From the NCBI GenBank assembly GCA_020442235.1, contig JAGRKQ010000003.1:4488-9927 (forward strand): 5,440 nt of DNA. The letters are read 5' to 3'. The DNA is from Hyphomicrobiaceae bacterium (GTDB lineage: Bacteria; Pseudomonadota; Alphaproteobacteria; Rhizobiales; MH13). Both the position numbers and the translations under genes were made by a program. A model generated the notes under the pieces. That model had not been told where the DNA came from, ran no database searches, and saw only the letters and a list, made by a program, of their open reading frames with translations. This document shows positions 1 through 5,440 of this stretch, piece after piece; the stretch's first letter is position 1, and each line of letters opens with the position of its first letter.

Positions 1-287
1 CCGAAGGAGGTCGTGAAGATGAGGCCATGGCCTTCACGGGCGAGGCGCTCGATGGCGCGTTCGGCGTCCGGTCCTTCGGAAACGTTCTCGATGATCGTCG
101 TCTCGACCTGATCGCCGAGCGCTTCGAGCATTTCCTGCCGCCCGAGGTCGTGGGCATAGGTCCAGCCGTGATCGCCGACGGGGCCGACATAGATGAAGCC
201 GACCTTCAAAGGGTCGGCCGAGGCGCCGGCCGTCATGCCCAGCACCAATGCCCCGGCAAGGGCGAATTTCTTCATGTGTCCAATCAT
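1..287 (-). CDS. BMP-family ABC transporter substrate-binding protein (N-terminal part)
   Basis: This is the first 95 codons of a periplasmic solute-binding protein of the BMP/PnrA-like family; the gene continues past the left edge of the window. Residues 1-24 form a Sec-type signal peptide: Lys6-Lys7, a hydrophobic stretch, then Ala-Ser-Ala before Asp25. No lipobox cysteine is present, so it should be a free periplasmic protein. The mature start (PLKVGFIYVGPVGDHGWTY, residues 26-44) and the later IERLAREGHGLIFTTSF are hallmarks of this family in alphaproteobacteria. Known members bind nucleosides or purines, but the ligand here cannot be read from the fragment. I chose ATG at 287 because GGAAGGTGG (292-300) sits 4-7 bases upstream. 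An in-frame ATG at 275 (MKKFALAG) would also give a good signal peptide but has no well-spaced ribosome site. It is the last gene seen of the ABC operon, 93 bases after the second permease. Confidence 0.93.
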   Translation of the reverse strand, partial: MIGHMKKFALAGALVLGMTAGASADPLKVGFIYVGPVGDHGWTYAHDLGRQEMLEALGDQVETTIIENVSEGPDAERAIERLAREGHGLIFTTSF

Positions 288-291
288 GGAT

Positions 292-300
292 CCACCTTCC
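292..300 (-). promoter_or_regulatory. Ribosome binding site deciding the start of the binding-protein gene
   Basis: The minus strand reads GGAAGGTGG, then four bases, then ATG at 287. This spacing favours ATG 287 over the in-frame ATG at 275, for which the same site would be at least 16 bases away. Confidence 0.55.
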
Positions 301-330
301 AACACACAGTTTCGGGGCCTTTGTCTTTCA

Positions 331-353
331 GGCGGCCTTGCCCCGGGGCCGTC
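331..353 (-). other. GC-rich stem-loop in the permease/binding-protein gap
   Basis: The 93-base gap 288-380 holds no gene. Within it, bases 331-337 and 347-353 can pair as a stem (five continuous C/G pairs, one mismatch in the minus-strand RNA, then one more pair) around a nine-base loop. A perfect 10-base palindrome GCCCCGGGGC (340-349) overlaps the loop and one arm and offers an alternative fold. No U-run follows in the minus-strand transcript, so this does not look like an intrinsic terminator. In ABC operons, stem-loops of this kind next to the binding-protein gene often protect mRNA or give unequal expression of binding protein and membrane parts. That role here is inference. Confidence 0.35.
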
Positions 354-380
354 CGTTTCCCGTCGCTGCCGGCCGATGCG

Positions 381-1301
381 TCACCGGACCGGCACATAAG
401 GACGGCCCAGTGCGGCCGGCGTGTGCCGCCGCAACAGAATGGCGTCCCGTGACAAAAGAACAAGTGCAATGATCGTCGCAATGTAGGGAAGCGCGGTCAT
501 GGCCTGCGAAGGAAGGCCGAGACCGACCGCCTGCGCATGCAATTGCAGGATGGCGATGGCACCGAAGAAATAGGCGCCGAGAAACACCCGCGACGGCATC
601 CAGGTGGCAAAGACGACGAGCGCCAGCGCGATCCAGCCGCGCCCGCCGGTCATGCCTTCGGCCCATTGCGGCGTATAGGCAAGCGACAGATGCGCGCCGG
701 CAAGCCCCGAACAGGCGCCGCCGAAAGCAACCGCCGCGATCCGGATCAGCCGCACCCTGTAACCAAGATTTTGCGCCGCTTCGGGGTTTTCGCCAACCGC
801 GCGCAGGACGAGCCCGGCCCGGCTTCTGGCGAGGAACAGCGATACGCCGACCACCAGAATGAACGAGAGATAGACCAGCACATCGCGGGTAAAGAAGGCC
901 GGCCCGATGACGGGAATGGCGGACAGGCCCGGAATCGGCAGCGCGTCGAGCCTGAGGCCGGGCTTGCCGACGAAGGGCTCGCCGATCAGGCCGGCCAGCC
1001 CAAGCCCGAACAGCGTGAGGGCCAGCCCCGTCGCCACCTGATTGGTGGCGATGAGGACGGCAAAAAGGGCAAAGAGCAACGACAGGGCAACGCCGGCGAG
1101 CGCGCCGGACAGAATGCCGAGCGTGGCGCTGCCGGTGCCATAGGCGGCGGCGAAGGCAGCGACCGCGCCGACGATCATCATGCCTTCGACGCCGAGATTG
1201 AGAACACCGGCGCGCTCCACCACCAGTTCGCCGATGGCGGCCAGAAGCAGCGGCGTCGATGCGGTGACGATGGTGATGAGAACGGCTTCGGTCAGATCCA
1301 T
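381..1301 (-). CDS. ABC transporter permease, BPD_transp_2 family (second permease of the BMP-type importer)
   Basis: A complete 306-residue inner-membrane protein, the shorter of the two permeases, resembling Bacillus YufQ-type nucleoside permeases. It is hydrophobic throughout, with roughly eight to ten predicted membrane segments. Family signatures are ERAGVLNLGVEGMM at residues 29-42, the cytoplasmic coupling loop AVGENPEAAQNLGY at 168-181, and TGGRGWIALALVVFA at 218-232. The C-terminal tail after about residue 285 is short and basic and should be cytoplasmic. With the upstream permease it should form the heterodimeric channel driven by the fused ATPase. It starts 3 bases after that permease stops, so the two are almost certainly translated from one message. 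A weak purine-rich site (GGGGGA, 1309-1314) lies inside the end of the preceding gene, seven bases before the ATG. The substrate is inferred to be a nucleoside or related base from family membership only. Confidence 0.95.
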   Translation of the reverse strand: MDLTEAVLITIVTASTPLLLAAIGELVVERAGVLNLGVEGMMIVGAVAAFAAAYGTGSATLGILSGALAGVALSLLFALFAVLIATNQVATGLALTLFGLGLAGLIGEPFVGKPGLRLDALPIPGLSAIPVIGPAFFTRDVLVYLSFILVVGVSLFLARSRAGLVLRAVGENPEAAQNLGYRVRLIRIAAVAFGGACSGLAGAHLSLAYTPQWAEGMTGGRGWIALALVVFATWMPSRVFLGAYFFGAIAILQLHAQAVGLGLPSQAMTALPYIATIIALVLLSRDAILLRRHTPAALGRPYVPVR

Positions 1302-1304
1302 CGC

Positions 1305-2393
1305 CTATTCCCCCGCTGCCGGCGCGCCGGCCGGCGTCGTGACGAGGCGCAGGCGATACCGCGCCAGCGCATCGCAAGCGAGAACCGAGAACAGCAGCGT
1401 TCCCTGAATGACGCGGGCCACCTTGTCGGAAACGCCGATGCTGACCTGTGCCGCCTCCGCGCCGATGTAGGAAACCGCCAGAACCAGTCCGGCCATCGCC
1501 ACGCCGAGCGGGCTCAGCCGCCCGAGAAAGGCAACGATGATGGCGGCAAAGCCGTAGCCGGGGGAAATCACCGGCCGGAGCTGGCCGACTGTGCCGGCGA
1601 TTTCCAGAATGCCGGCAAGGCCCGCAAGCGCACCGCAGGCGGCAAAGACGGCATAGGTGATGCGGGCGCGCGAGAAACCGGCAAAGGCGCCGGCGCGCGG
1701 GGCTTCGCCAATGACGCGCAGGGAAAAGCCGGCGAGCGTGTAGCGCGTCACGAACCAGACCAGGGGCACGGCCGCCACGACCAGCAAAAGCCCGGCATGA
1801 AGACGCGTGCCCTCGACAAGGCGCAGCAGGCGCTGATCGCCGGTGAAAAGGCGGGATTCGGGGAAGTTGAAGCCCATCGGATCGCGCCACGGCCCGCGCA
1901 CCAGATAATCGAGGACGAGCAGTGCGACATAGGCGAGCATCAGGCTCGTCAGGATTTCATTGGCGCGGAACCTGACCTTCAGGAAGGCCGGGATCGCGGC
2001 ATAGGCCATGCCACCGACCATGCCGAGAATGAGCATCGCCGGCAGCACGAGTGGACCCTGCCAATCGGGGAACAGGACGGCGGGAACCGATCCGAGCAAC
2101 GCACCGGCTGTGAACTGCCCTTCCGCGCCGATGTTCCAGACATTGGCGCGGTAGCAGAGCGATAGACCGAGCCCGATGAGGATGAGCGGCGCGGCCTTGA
2201 CCGCCACTTCCTGAAGCGACCACGCATCCAGCAGCGGCGACAGGAAGAAGGCGTGCAGCCCGGCCAGCGGATCGGCCCCAAGCGCCGCGAAGATCAGCCC
2301 GGCGATGGCGACCGTGACGGCAAGCGCAACCAGCGCACTGAGCGTATCAAGAAGAAGCCCGCGCTCGCCGCGCAGCGACACTTCAAGCCGCAT
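1305..2393 (-). CDS. ABC transporter permease, BPD_transp_2 family (first permease of the BMP-type importer)
   Basis: A complete 362-residue inner-membrane protein resembling the longer, YufP-type permease of nucleoside importers. Residues 1-12 are a short charged cytoplasmic leader before the first membrane helix (about 14-38). NVWNIGAEGQF at 84-94 is the diagnostic motif of this subfamily. ANEILTSLMLAY at 144-155, the coupling loop VIGEAPRAGAFAGF at 227-240 and SPGYGFAAIIVAFLGRLSPLG at 277-297 are further family signatures. The stretch 165-198 is polar and probably a periplasmic loop. The ATG at 2393 overlaps the end of the ATPase gene by 11 bases and has a strong ribosome site seven bases upstream, which points to translational coupling. 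The C-terminus (352-362) is Ala/Pro/Gly-rich and without recognisable structure. It pairs with the downstream permease to form the channel. Confidence 0.96.
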   Translation of the reverse strand: MRLEVSLRGERGLLLDTLSALVALAVTVAIAGLIFAALGADPLAGLHAFFLSPLLDAWSLQEVAVKAAPLILIGLGLSLCYRANVWNIGAEGQFTAGALLGSVPAVLFPDWQGPLVLPAMLILGMVGGMAYAAIPAFLKVRFRANEILTSLMLAYVALLVLDYLVRGPWRDPMGFNFPESRLFTGDQRLLRLVEGTRLHAGLLLVVAAVPLVWFVTRYTLAGFSLRVIGEAPRAGAFAGFSRARITYAVFAACGALAGLAGILEIAGTVGQLRPVISPGYGFAAIIVAFLGRLSPLGVAMAGLVLAVSYIGAEAAQVSIGVSDKVARVIQGTLLFSVLACDALARYRLRLVTTPAGAPAAGE

Positions 2394-3963
2394 CCTCGGC
2401 CTCCTCCCCCGCCGTCATCAGGCGGCCCACCGCCTCACGGGTCATGTCGTGGCGCGGCTGCGGTTCGCTCAAGCGGCCATCGGCCATCACGGCGATGCGG
2501 TCGGCAATGTCGAAGACCTCGTCGAGATCCTGGCTGATGACAAGCACGGCGGACCCTTGACGGGCCAATGCAATCAATGCGGCCCGGATCTCATTGGCCG
2601 CCCGTGCATCGACGCCCCAGGTCGGCTGGTTGACGACGAGAACGCGCGGTTTGCGGTCGATTTCGCGGCCGACGACGAATTTCTGCAAATTGCCGCCCGA
2701 GAGCGAACCGGCGGGCGGATCGCCCTCGCCTGCGCGCACATCAAAGGCCTCGCGAATGCGCGCGGCGAGACGGCGCGCGGCGGAAAAGCGCACGACCCCG
2801 TTGCCGACCGTTCCGTCCGTCCGGCCGTGGCGGGTGAGGACGATGTTTTCGCCCAGCGCCAGCCCCGGAACGGCGGCGTGGCCATTGCGCTCTTCCGGCA
2901 CGAGGGCCAGCCCGGCGCGCCGGCGGGCGGCGATGCCGCGCGTGCCGATATCAACCTCATCCAGAAACAGCACCCCGGAGCCGACGGGTTGCTCGCCCGA
3001 CAGCGCATCGAACAATTCGCGCTGGCCATTGCCGGCGACACCGGCGATGGCAACGATCTCGCCAGCGTGAAGGTCGAGCGAAACGTCCTTCAACGCCACG
3101 CCGAAAAGCCCCGGACGCGGCAATGACAGATCGCGGACGGACAGGGCGATCTCGGAGCGTTCCGAAACCCGTTCCTCGGCGATCACCGGAACGTCCGATC
3201 CGACCATCGCGCGGGCCAGGCTCGCCACCGTCTCGGCCTTCGGGTCGACATGGGCGATAAAGGCCCCGCGCCGCAGGATGGTGGCTCCGCTGCAAAGCTG
3301 GCGCACCTCTTCCAGACGGTGGGTGATGTAGAGGATGGAGCATCCTTCGGCGGACAGCCGGCGCAACACCTCGAAAAGCTTGTCCGCCTCCTGCGGCGTC
3401 AGCACCGAGGTCGGCTCGTCGAGAATGAGAAGGCGCGGGTCCTGCATCAGGCATCGCAGGAGCTCGACGCGCTGGCGGGCGCCGACATCCAGTTCGGCGA
3501 CGCTTGCCTCCGGCTCGACCGCAAGGCCGTAGCGCCGCGAGATCGTCCGAATTTCCTCGCTGAGCGCTGTATCGGCCCGGCGACCCGGCAAAGCGAGCGC
3601 GATGTTTTCGGCAACGCTCAAGGCCTCGAACAGGGAAAAATGTTGGAAAACCATGACGATGCCGCGCGACCTTGCAGCGGCGGGCGAGACATCGGCGATC
3701 CGCTCGCCGTCAAACTCCACGCTGCCGGAATCCGGCTTCAGCGCGCCATAAAGGATCTTGACCAGCGTCGATTTCCCGGCGCCATTTTCCCCCAGAAGGG
3801 CATGGATTTCACCCGGCATGACCGTCAGGTCGACGCCCGTCAGCGCCCTGACAGAACCGAAGCTCTTAGCAATGGCACGCATGGCAACGCGCGGCGCCAG
3901 CCCCTTCGCAGGAGCATCGGCACCGGTGGTCGTTTCAGCCGAAGTCGCGCTTTCCACCGTCAT
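2383..3963 (-). CDS. ABC transporter ATP-binding protein, two fused domains (BMP/nucleoside importer type)
   Basis: A complete 526-residue cytoplasmic ATPase carrying both nucleotide-binding domains in one chain, like YufO/BmpC and RbsA-type proteins. Domain 1 (about 28-255): Walker A GENGAGKST 58-66, Q-loop Gln107, a non-canonical signature LDVGARQR 158-165, Walker B LLILDEP 178-184, switch His215. Domain 2 (about 270-518): Walker A degenerated to GVAGNGQRE 308-316 without the lysine, PEER motif 356-359, canonical signature LSGGNLQK 421-428, Walker B region VLVVNQP 441-447 with Gln at the catalytic Glu position, and Gln478 where the switch His would be. The site made by domain 1 Walker motifs plus the domain 2 signature should be the working one. 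It is the first gene of the importer operon. An in-frame TAG at 3973-3975 bars any earlier start. ATG 3963 has no Shine-Dalgarno site, and residues 1-25 are a Ser/Thr/Ala-rich extension before the domain. ATG at 3882 (Met28) is the only nearby alternative and also lacks a ribosome site. Confidence 0.97.
   Translation of the reverse strand: MTVESATSAETTTGADAPAKGLAPRVAMRAIAKSFGSVRALTGVDLTVMPGEIHALLGENGAGKSTLVKILYGALKPDSGSVEFDGERIADVSPAAARSRGIVMVFQHFSLFEALSVAENIALALPGRRADTALSEEIRTISRRYGLAVEPEASVAELDVGARQRVELLRCLMQDPRLLILDEPTSVLTPQEADKLFEVLRRLSAEGCSILYITHRLEEVRQLCSGATILRRGAFIAHVDPKAETVASLARAMVGSDVPVIAEERVSERSEIALSVRDLSLPRPGLFGVALKDVSLDLHAGEIVAIAGVAGNGQRELFDALSGEQPVGSGVLFLDEVDIGTRGIAARRRAGLALVPEERNGHAAVPGLALGENIVLTRHGRTDGTVGNGVVRFSAARRLAARIREAFDVRAGEGDPPAGSLSGGNLQKFVVGREIDRKPRVLVVNQPTWGVDARAANEIRAALIALARQGSAVLVISQDLDEVFDIADRIAVMADGRLSEPQPRHDMTREAVGRLMTAGEEAEDAA
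2401..2407 (-). promoter_or_regulatory. Strong Shine-Dalgarno site inside the ATPase gene for the first permease
   Basis: The minus strand reads GGAGGAG, ending seven bases before the permease ATG at 2393. It lies within the last codons of the ATPase gene and supports ATG 2393, and so an 11-base gene overlap, over any later start. Confidence 0.7.
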
Positions 3964-3969
3964 CGGCCA

Positions 3970-3998
3970 AAGCTAGCCGGCACACCCGGCCACGGCAA
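3970..3998 (-). promoter_or_regulatory. Candidate promoter for the ABC importer operon, leaderless start
   Basis: On the minus strand TTGCCG (3993-3998; four of six matches to TTGACA) is followed by exactly 17 bases and then TAGCTT (3970-3975; TAnnnT, three of six). A transcript would then begin about seven bases later, at the A of the ATPase ATG (3963). This would explain why that ATG has no ribosome site. Leaderless mRNAs are known to be common in alphaproteobacteria. In such GC-rich DNA a match this good could still be chance. Confidence 0.33.
3976..3990 (-). promoter_or_regulatory. Inverted repeat GCCGG-N5-CCGGC just upstream of the ATPase start
   Basis: Perfect five-base arms (3976-3980 and 3986-3990) flank a five-base centre. 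The repeat falls within the spacer of the candidate promoter, 13-27 bases upstream of the ATG. It could be an operator half-site pair or, if the message starts further upstream, a hairpin in the leader. The arms are short and made only of G and C, so chance is a real alternative. Confidence 0.25.
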
Positions 3999-4050
3999 AA
4001 GGAAAGCGCCCGGCCCCGGCACATATCCCCAGGCATTCGCCCGTTTGAAA

Positions 4051-4075
4051 GGCGTGCACAAATTCTGCGCACCCC
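4051..4075 (-). terminator. Imperfect palindrome after the quinone oxidoreductase gene: weak terminator or operator
   Basis: Bases 4054-4072 form a near-palindrome whose outer arms GTGC/GCAC are perfect. In the minus-strand RNA the stem extends to eight pairs (two G-U) around a three-base loop, and two further G-C pairs lie beyond one mismatch (4051-4052 with 4074-4075). It begins 11 bases after the oxidoreductase stop, where a terminator would be expected, but only three U residues follow, so termination would be weak. Read as DNA, it also contains TGCACA and TGCGCA separated by five bases, which looks like a regulator site about 90-110 bases upstream of the ABC operon. I cannot decide between these readings. 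Confidence 0.35.
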
Positions 4076-4086
4076 GGAACGGCAGG

Positions 4087-5064
4087 TCAGGGAACGAGGA
4101 CCGTCGAGCCGGTCGTTTCCCGCCCTTCCAGCGCCTGATGCGCGCGGGCAGCATCGGCCAAGGGGAAGGTCTGGCGCACGTCGATCTTCACCTTGCCGGA
4201 ACCGACGACATCGAAGAGATCGCCAGCCGTTGCCTCAAGATCGGAGCGCGCGGCGATATAGGCGAAGAGCGACGGACGGGTGGCAAAAAGCGACCCCTTC
4301 TGCCCGAGAAGACCGAGATTGAAGGCATCGACCGGCCCGGAGGAATTGCCGAAGGAAACGAACATCCCAAGCGGGCGCAGGCAGTCGAGCGAAGCCGGAA
4401 AGGTGTCCTTGCCGATGGAATCATAGACGACATCACAGCCCTTGCCGCCGGTGATCTCCTTCACGCGTTCGGCAAAATTCTCGCTGCGGTAGTTGATGAC
4501 GTGGGTGTAGCCGTTGGCCCTGGCGAGTTCGCCCTTTTCATCCGAGCCCACCGTACCGATGGCCGTTGCACCCAGCGCCTTTGCCCACTGGCCGACGATG
4601 AGGCCGACCCCGCCGGCGGCGGCGTGATAGAGCAGCGTCGTTTCCGGGCCGACCCTGTAGGTGCGCCGCAGGAGATATTGCGCGGTCATGCCCTTCAGCA
4701 TCATGCCGGCAGCGGTCTCTGCCGAGATCGTGTCCGGGCGCTTCACCAGCCGGTCCGCCGGCACCAGACGCTCTTCGGCATAGGAGCCGAGCGGGCCGAC
4801 ATAGGCAACCGGATCGCCCGGCGCGACGTTTGAAACGCCCTCGCCCACCGCGACCACCGTGCCGGCGCCTTCATTGCCGGGCGTGAAGGGCAGCCCGTTC
4901 GGCGCCGGATAAAGCCCGGTGCGGAAATAGACGTCGATAAAGTTGAGACCGATTGCCTCATGGCGCACCAGGGCTTCTCCCGGTCCGGGCGCCGCGAGCG
5001 TGCGCTCCTCGAGCTTCAGAACCTCAGGCCCGCCGGTTTCGCGGATGACGATGGCCTTGCTCAT
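4087..5064 (-). CDS. qor: NADPH:quinone oxidoreductase, zinc-free MDR family
   Basis: A complete 325-residue cytoplasmic enzyme, close in length to E. coli Qor (about 327). It is expected to reduce quinones or other electron-poor carbonyl compounds with NADPH. The N-terminal GroES-like catalytic domain (about 1-125) includes NFIDVYFRTGLYP (41-53) and GNEGAGTVVAVGEGV (63-77). The zinc-ligand cysteines of alcohol dehydrogenases are absent. The Rossmann domain has the MDR dinucleotide motif HAAAGGVG (147-154); Lys178 and NYRSE (191-195) match positions used for the NADPH phosphate in Qor. VVYDSIGKDTF (212-222), VSFGNSSG (236-243) and GSLFATRPSLFAYI (257-270) are strongly Qor-like. ATG 5064 is well supported by GGAGG (5071-5075) six bases upstream. 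It follows the TerC-family gene by 22 bases, so the two may share a transcript; no functional link between them is evident. It is probably transcribed separately from the downstream ABC operon. Confidence 0.96.
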   Translation of the reverse strand: MSKAIVIRETGGPEVLKLEERTLAAPGPGEALVRHEAIGLNFIDVYFRTGLYPAPNGLPFTPGNEGAGTVVAVGEGVSNVAPGDPVAYVGPLGSYAEERLVPADRLVKRPDTISAETAAGMMLKGMTAQYLLRRTYRVGPETTLLYHAAAGGVGLIVGQWAKALGATAIGTVGSDEKGELARANGYTHVINYRSENFAERVKEITGGKGCDVVYDSIGKDTFPASLDCLRPLGMFVSFGNSSGPVDAFNLGLLGQKGSLFATRPSLFAYIAARSDLEATAGDLFDVVGSGKVKIDVRQTFPLADAARAHQALEGRETTGSTVLVP

Positions 5065-5070
5065 GACGAT

Positions 5071-5076
5071 CCTCCC
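5071..5076 (-). promoter_or_regulatory. Ribosome binding site of the quinone oxidoreductase gene
   Basis: The minus strand reads GGGAGG, with six bases between it and ATG 5064. It lies within the 22-base gap after the TerC-family gene and fixes the oxidoreductase start. Confidence 0.7.
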
Positions 5077-5086
5077 TTCAGCGCCT

Positions 5087-5440
5087 TCAATGGGCGGTCT
5101 TGCGGCGCGCCCGGCGCGCGAAGATGTTGACGAGCTCCACCAGCGCCGCGAAGGCCATGGCGAAGTAGATGTAGCCGCGCGGAATGTGGAAGCCGAGGCC
5201 GTCCGCGATCAGCGCCACGCCGATGAGAATGAGGAAGGCGAGCGCCAGCATCTTGGTCGTCGGATGGCGCTTGATGAAGTCGGCAACGGCGCCGGAAGCG
5301 GCATACATCACGCCCATGGCGATGATGACCGCAGCGACCATCACCTCCAGATGTTCGGCCATGCCGATCGCCGTGATGATGGAATCGACCGAGAAGACGA
5401 CGTCGATGAGGATGATCTGGGCCACGACCGAGCCGAAGGA
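5087..5440 (-). CDS. TerC-family integral membrane protein (C-terminal part)
   Basis: The last 117 codons of a TerC-family membrane protein; the 5' part lies beyond the right edge. The first visible residues, through LIDVVFSVDSIITAIGM, carry the family's conserved acidic membrane motif (two Asp residues within a helix). Three more hydrophobic segments follow, at about visible residues 28-48, 62-82 and 88-108. HIPRGYIYFAMAFAALVELV near the end matches the YgdQ-type branch. The protein ends in a basic tail (RRARRK) with no CBS or transporter-associated domain, again as in YgdQ rather than the longer YoaE/YtfL-like relatives. Family members are linked to metal-ion (notably manganese) efflux or tellurium resistance. 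The exact role here is not known. A GTG at 5425 is internal, because the frame and the family motif are open upstream of it to the window edge. Confidence 0.93.
   Translation of the reverse strand, partial: SFGSVVAQIILIDVVFSVDSIITAIGMAEHLEVMVAAVIIAMGVMYAASGAVADFIKRHPTTKMLALAFLILIGVALIADGLGFHIPRGYIYFAMAFAALVELVNIFARRARRKTAH

Noticed and set aside
27..452. A 141-codon plus-strand frame near the left edge
   Set aside because: It lies antisense to the binding-protein gene, the gap and the end of the second permease, and its composition has no protein-like pattern.
328..1890. A 520-codon minus-strand frame overlapping both permeases in another register
   Set aside because: It is extremely Arg-rich and crosses the boundary between two well-supported permease genes, so it is an out-of-frame shadow.
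537..2165. A 542-codon open frame on the plus strand, antisense to the two permeases
   Set aside because: Its translation is Gly/Arg/Asp/Gln/Ala-rich with no domain pattern or hydrophobic core, while the opposite strand encodes two clear permeases. High GC content makes stop codons rare in this frame.
2305..3126. A 273-codon plus-strand frame antisense to the ATPase
   Set aside because: No family features are visible, and it is complementary to the well-supported second ATP-binding domain.
4041..4050. TTTCAA (4045-4050) with GATATG 17 bases downstream on the minus strand as the ABC operon promoter
   Set aside because: Each hexamer matches only three of six consensus positions, and it leaves the missing ribosome site unexplained. 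The TTGCCG/TAGCTT pair fits better, though neither is proven.
3964..4086. A riboswitch in the 123-base gap upstream of the nucleoside-type importer
   Set aside because: I see no conserved aptamer core of any class I know, such as the purine riboswitch, and the gap is too short once the oxidoreductase 3' end is allowed for.
3250..4833. A 527-codon plus-strand open frame spanning the ATPase, the gap and the oxidoreductase
   Set aside because: It runs across two unrelated genes and the gap between them, shows no recognisable motif and is charged low-complexity sequence, as expected of an antisense shadow.
1..5440. A new defence, mobile or CRISPR-like system
   Set aside because: All six genes belong to housekeeping or transport families, and there are no spaced repeats, integrase or transposase fragments, attachment-like repeats or local shifts in composition.

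Overview
The window (5,440 bases, strongly GC-rich) reads as ordinary, gene-dense chromosome from an alphaproteobacterium, most likely a Rhizobiales (Rhizobiaceae-like) species. That placement is an inference from base composition, codon use and the look of the proteins, not from a search. All six supportable genes lie on the minus strand, so the natural reading direction is from high to low coordinates. Both outermost genes run off the window.

Reading 5' to 3' on the minus strand, the window opens with the C-terminal half of a TerC-family membrane protein (5440-5087). After 22 bases comes a complete NADPH:quinone oxidoreductase of the zinc-free MDR class (5064-4087). A 123-base gap (4086-3964) follows. 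It holds an imperfect palindrome that could be a weak terminator or an operator, and a candidate promoter placed so that the next gene would be read from a leaderless mRNA.

The rest is an ABC importer operon of the BMP/PnrA (nucleoside-type) class: a fused double-domain ATPase (3963-2383), a first permease (2393-1305, overlapping the ATPase by 11 bases), a second permease (1301-381, 3 bases after the first) and, after a 93-base structured gap, the periplasmic BMP-family binding protein (287-1, truncated by the window). Together these should form one importer: the binding protein captures a solute, probably a nucleoside or purine, in the periplasm; the two permeases form the channel; and the ATPase supplies both nucleotide-binding domains in one chain. 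The ATPase is asymmetric, with one intact and one degenerate ATP site, as is usual for this family.

I found no sign of a mobile element, CRISPR array, RNA gene, phage gene or new defence system. The long open frames on the plus strand and in other minus frames are GC-driven shadows of these genes. The points most worth a second look are regulatory: the Shine-Dalgarno-less start of the ABC operon with a promoter-like element directly upstream, the palindrome at 4051-4075, and the structured gap before the binding-protein gene.
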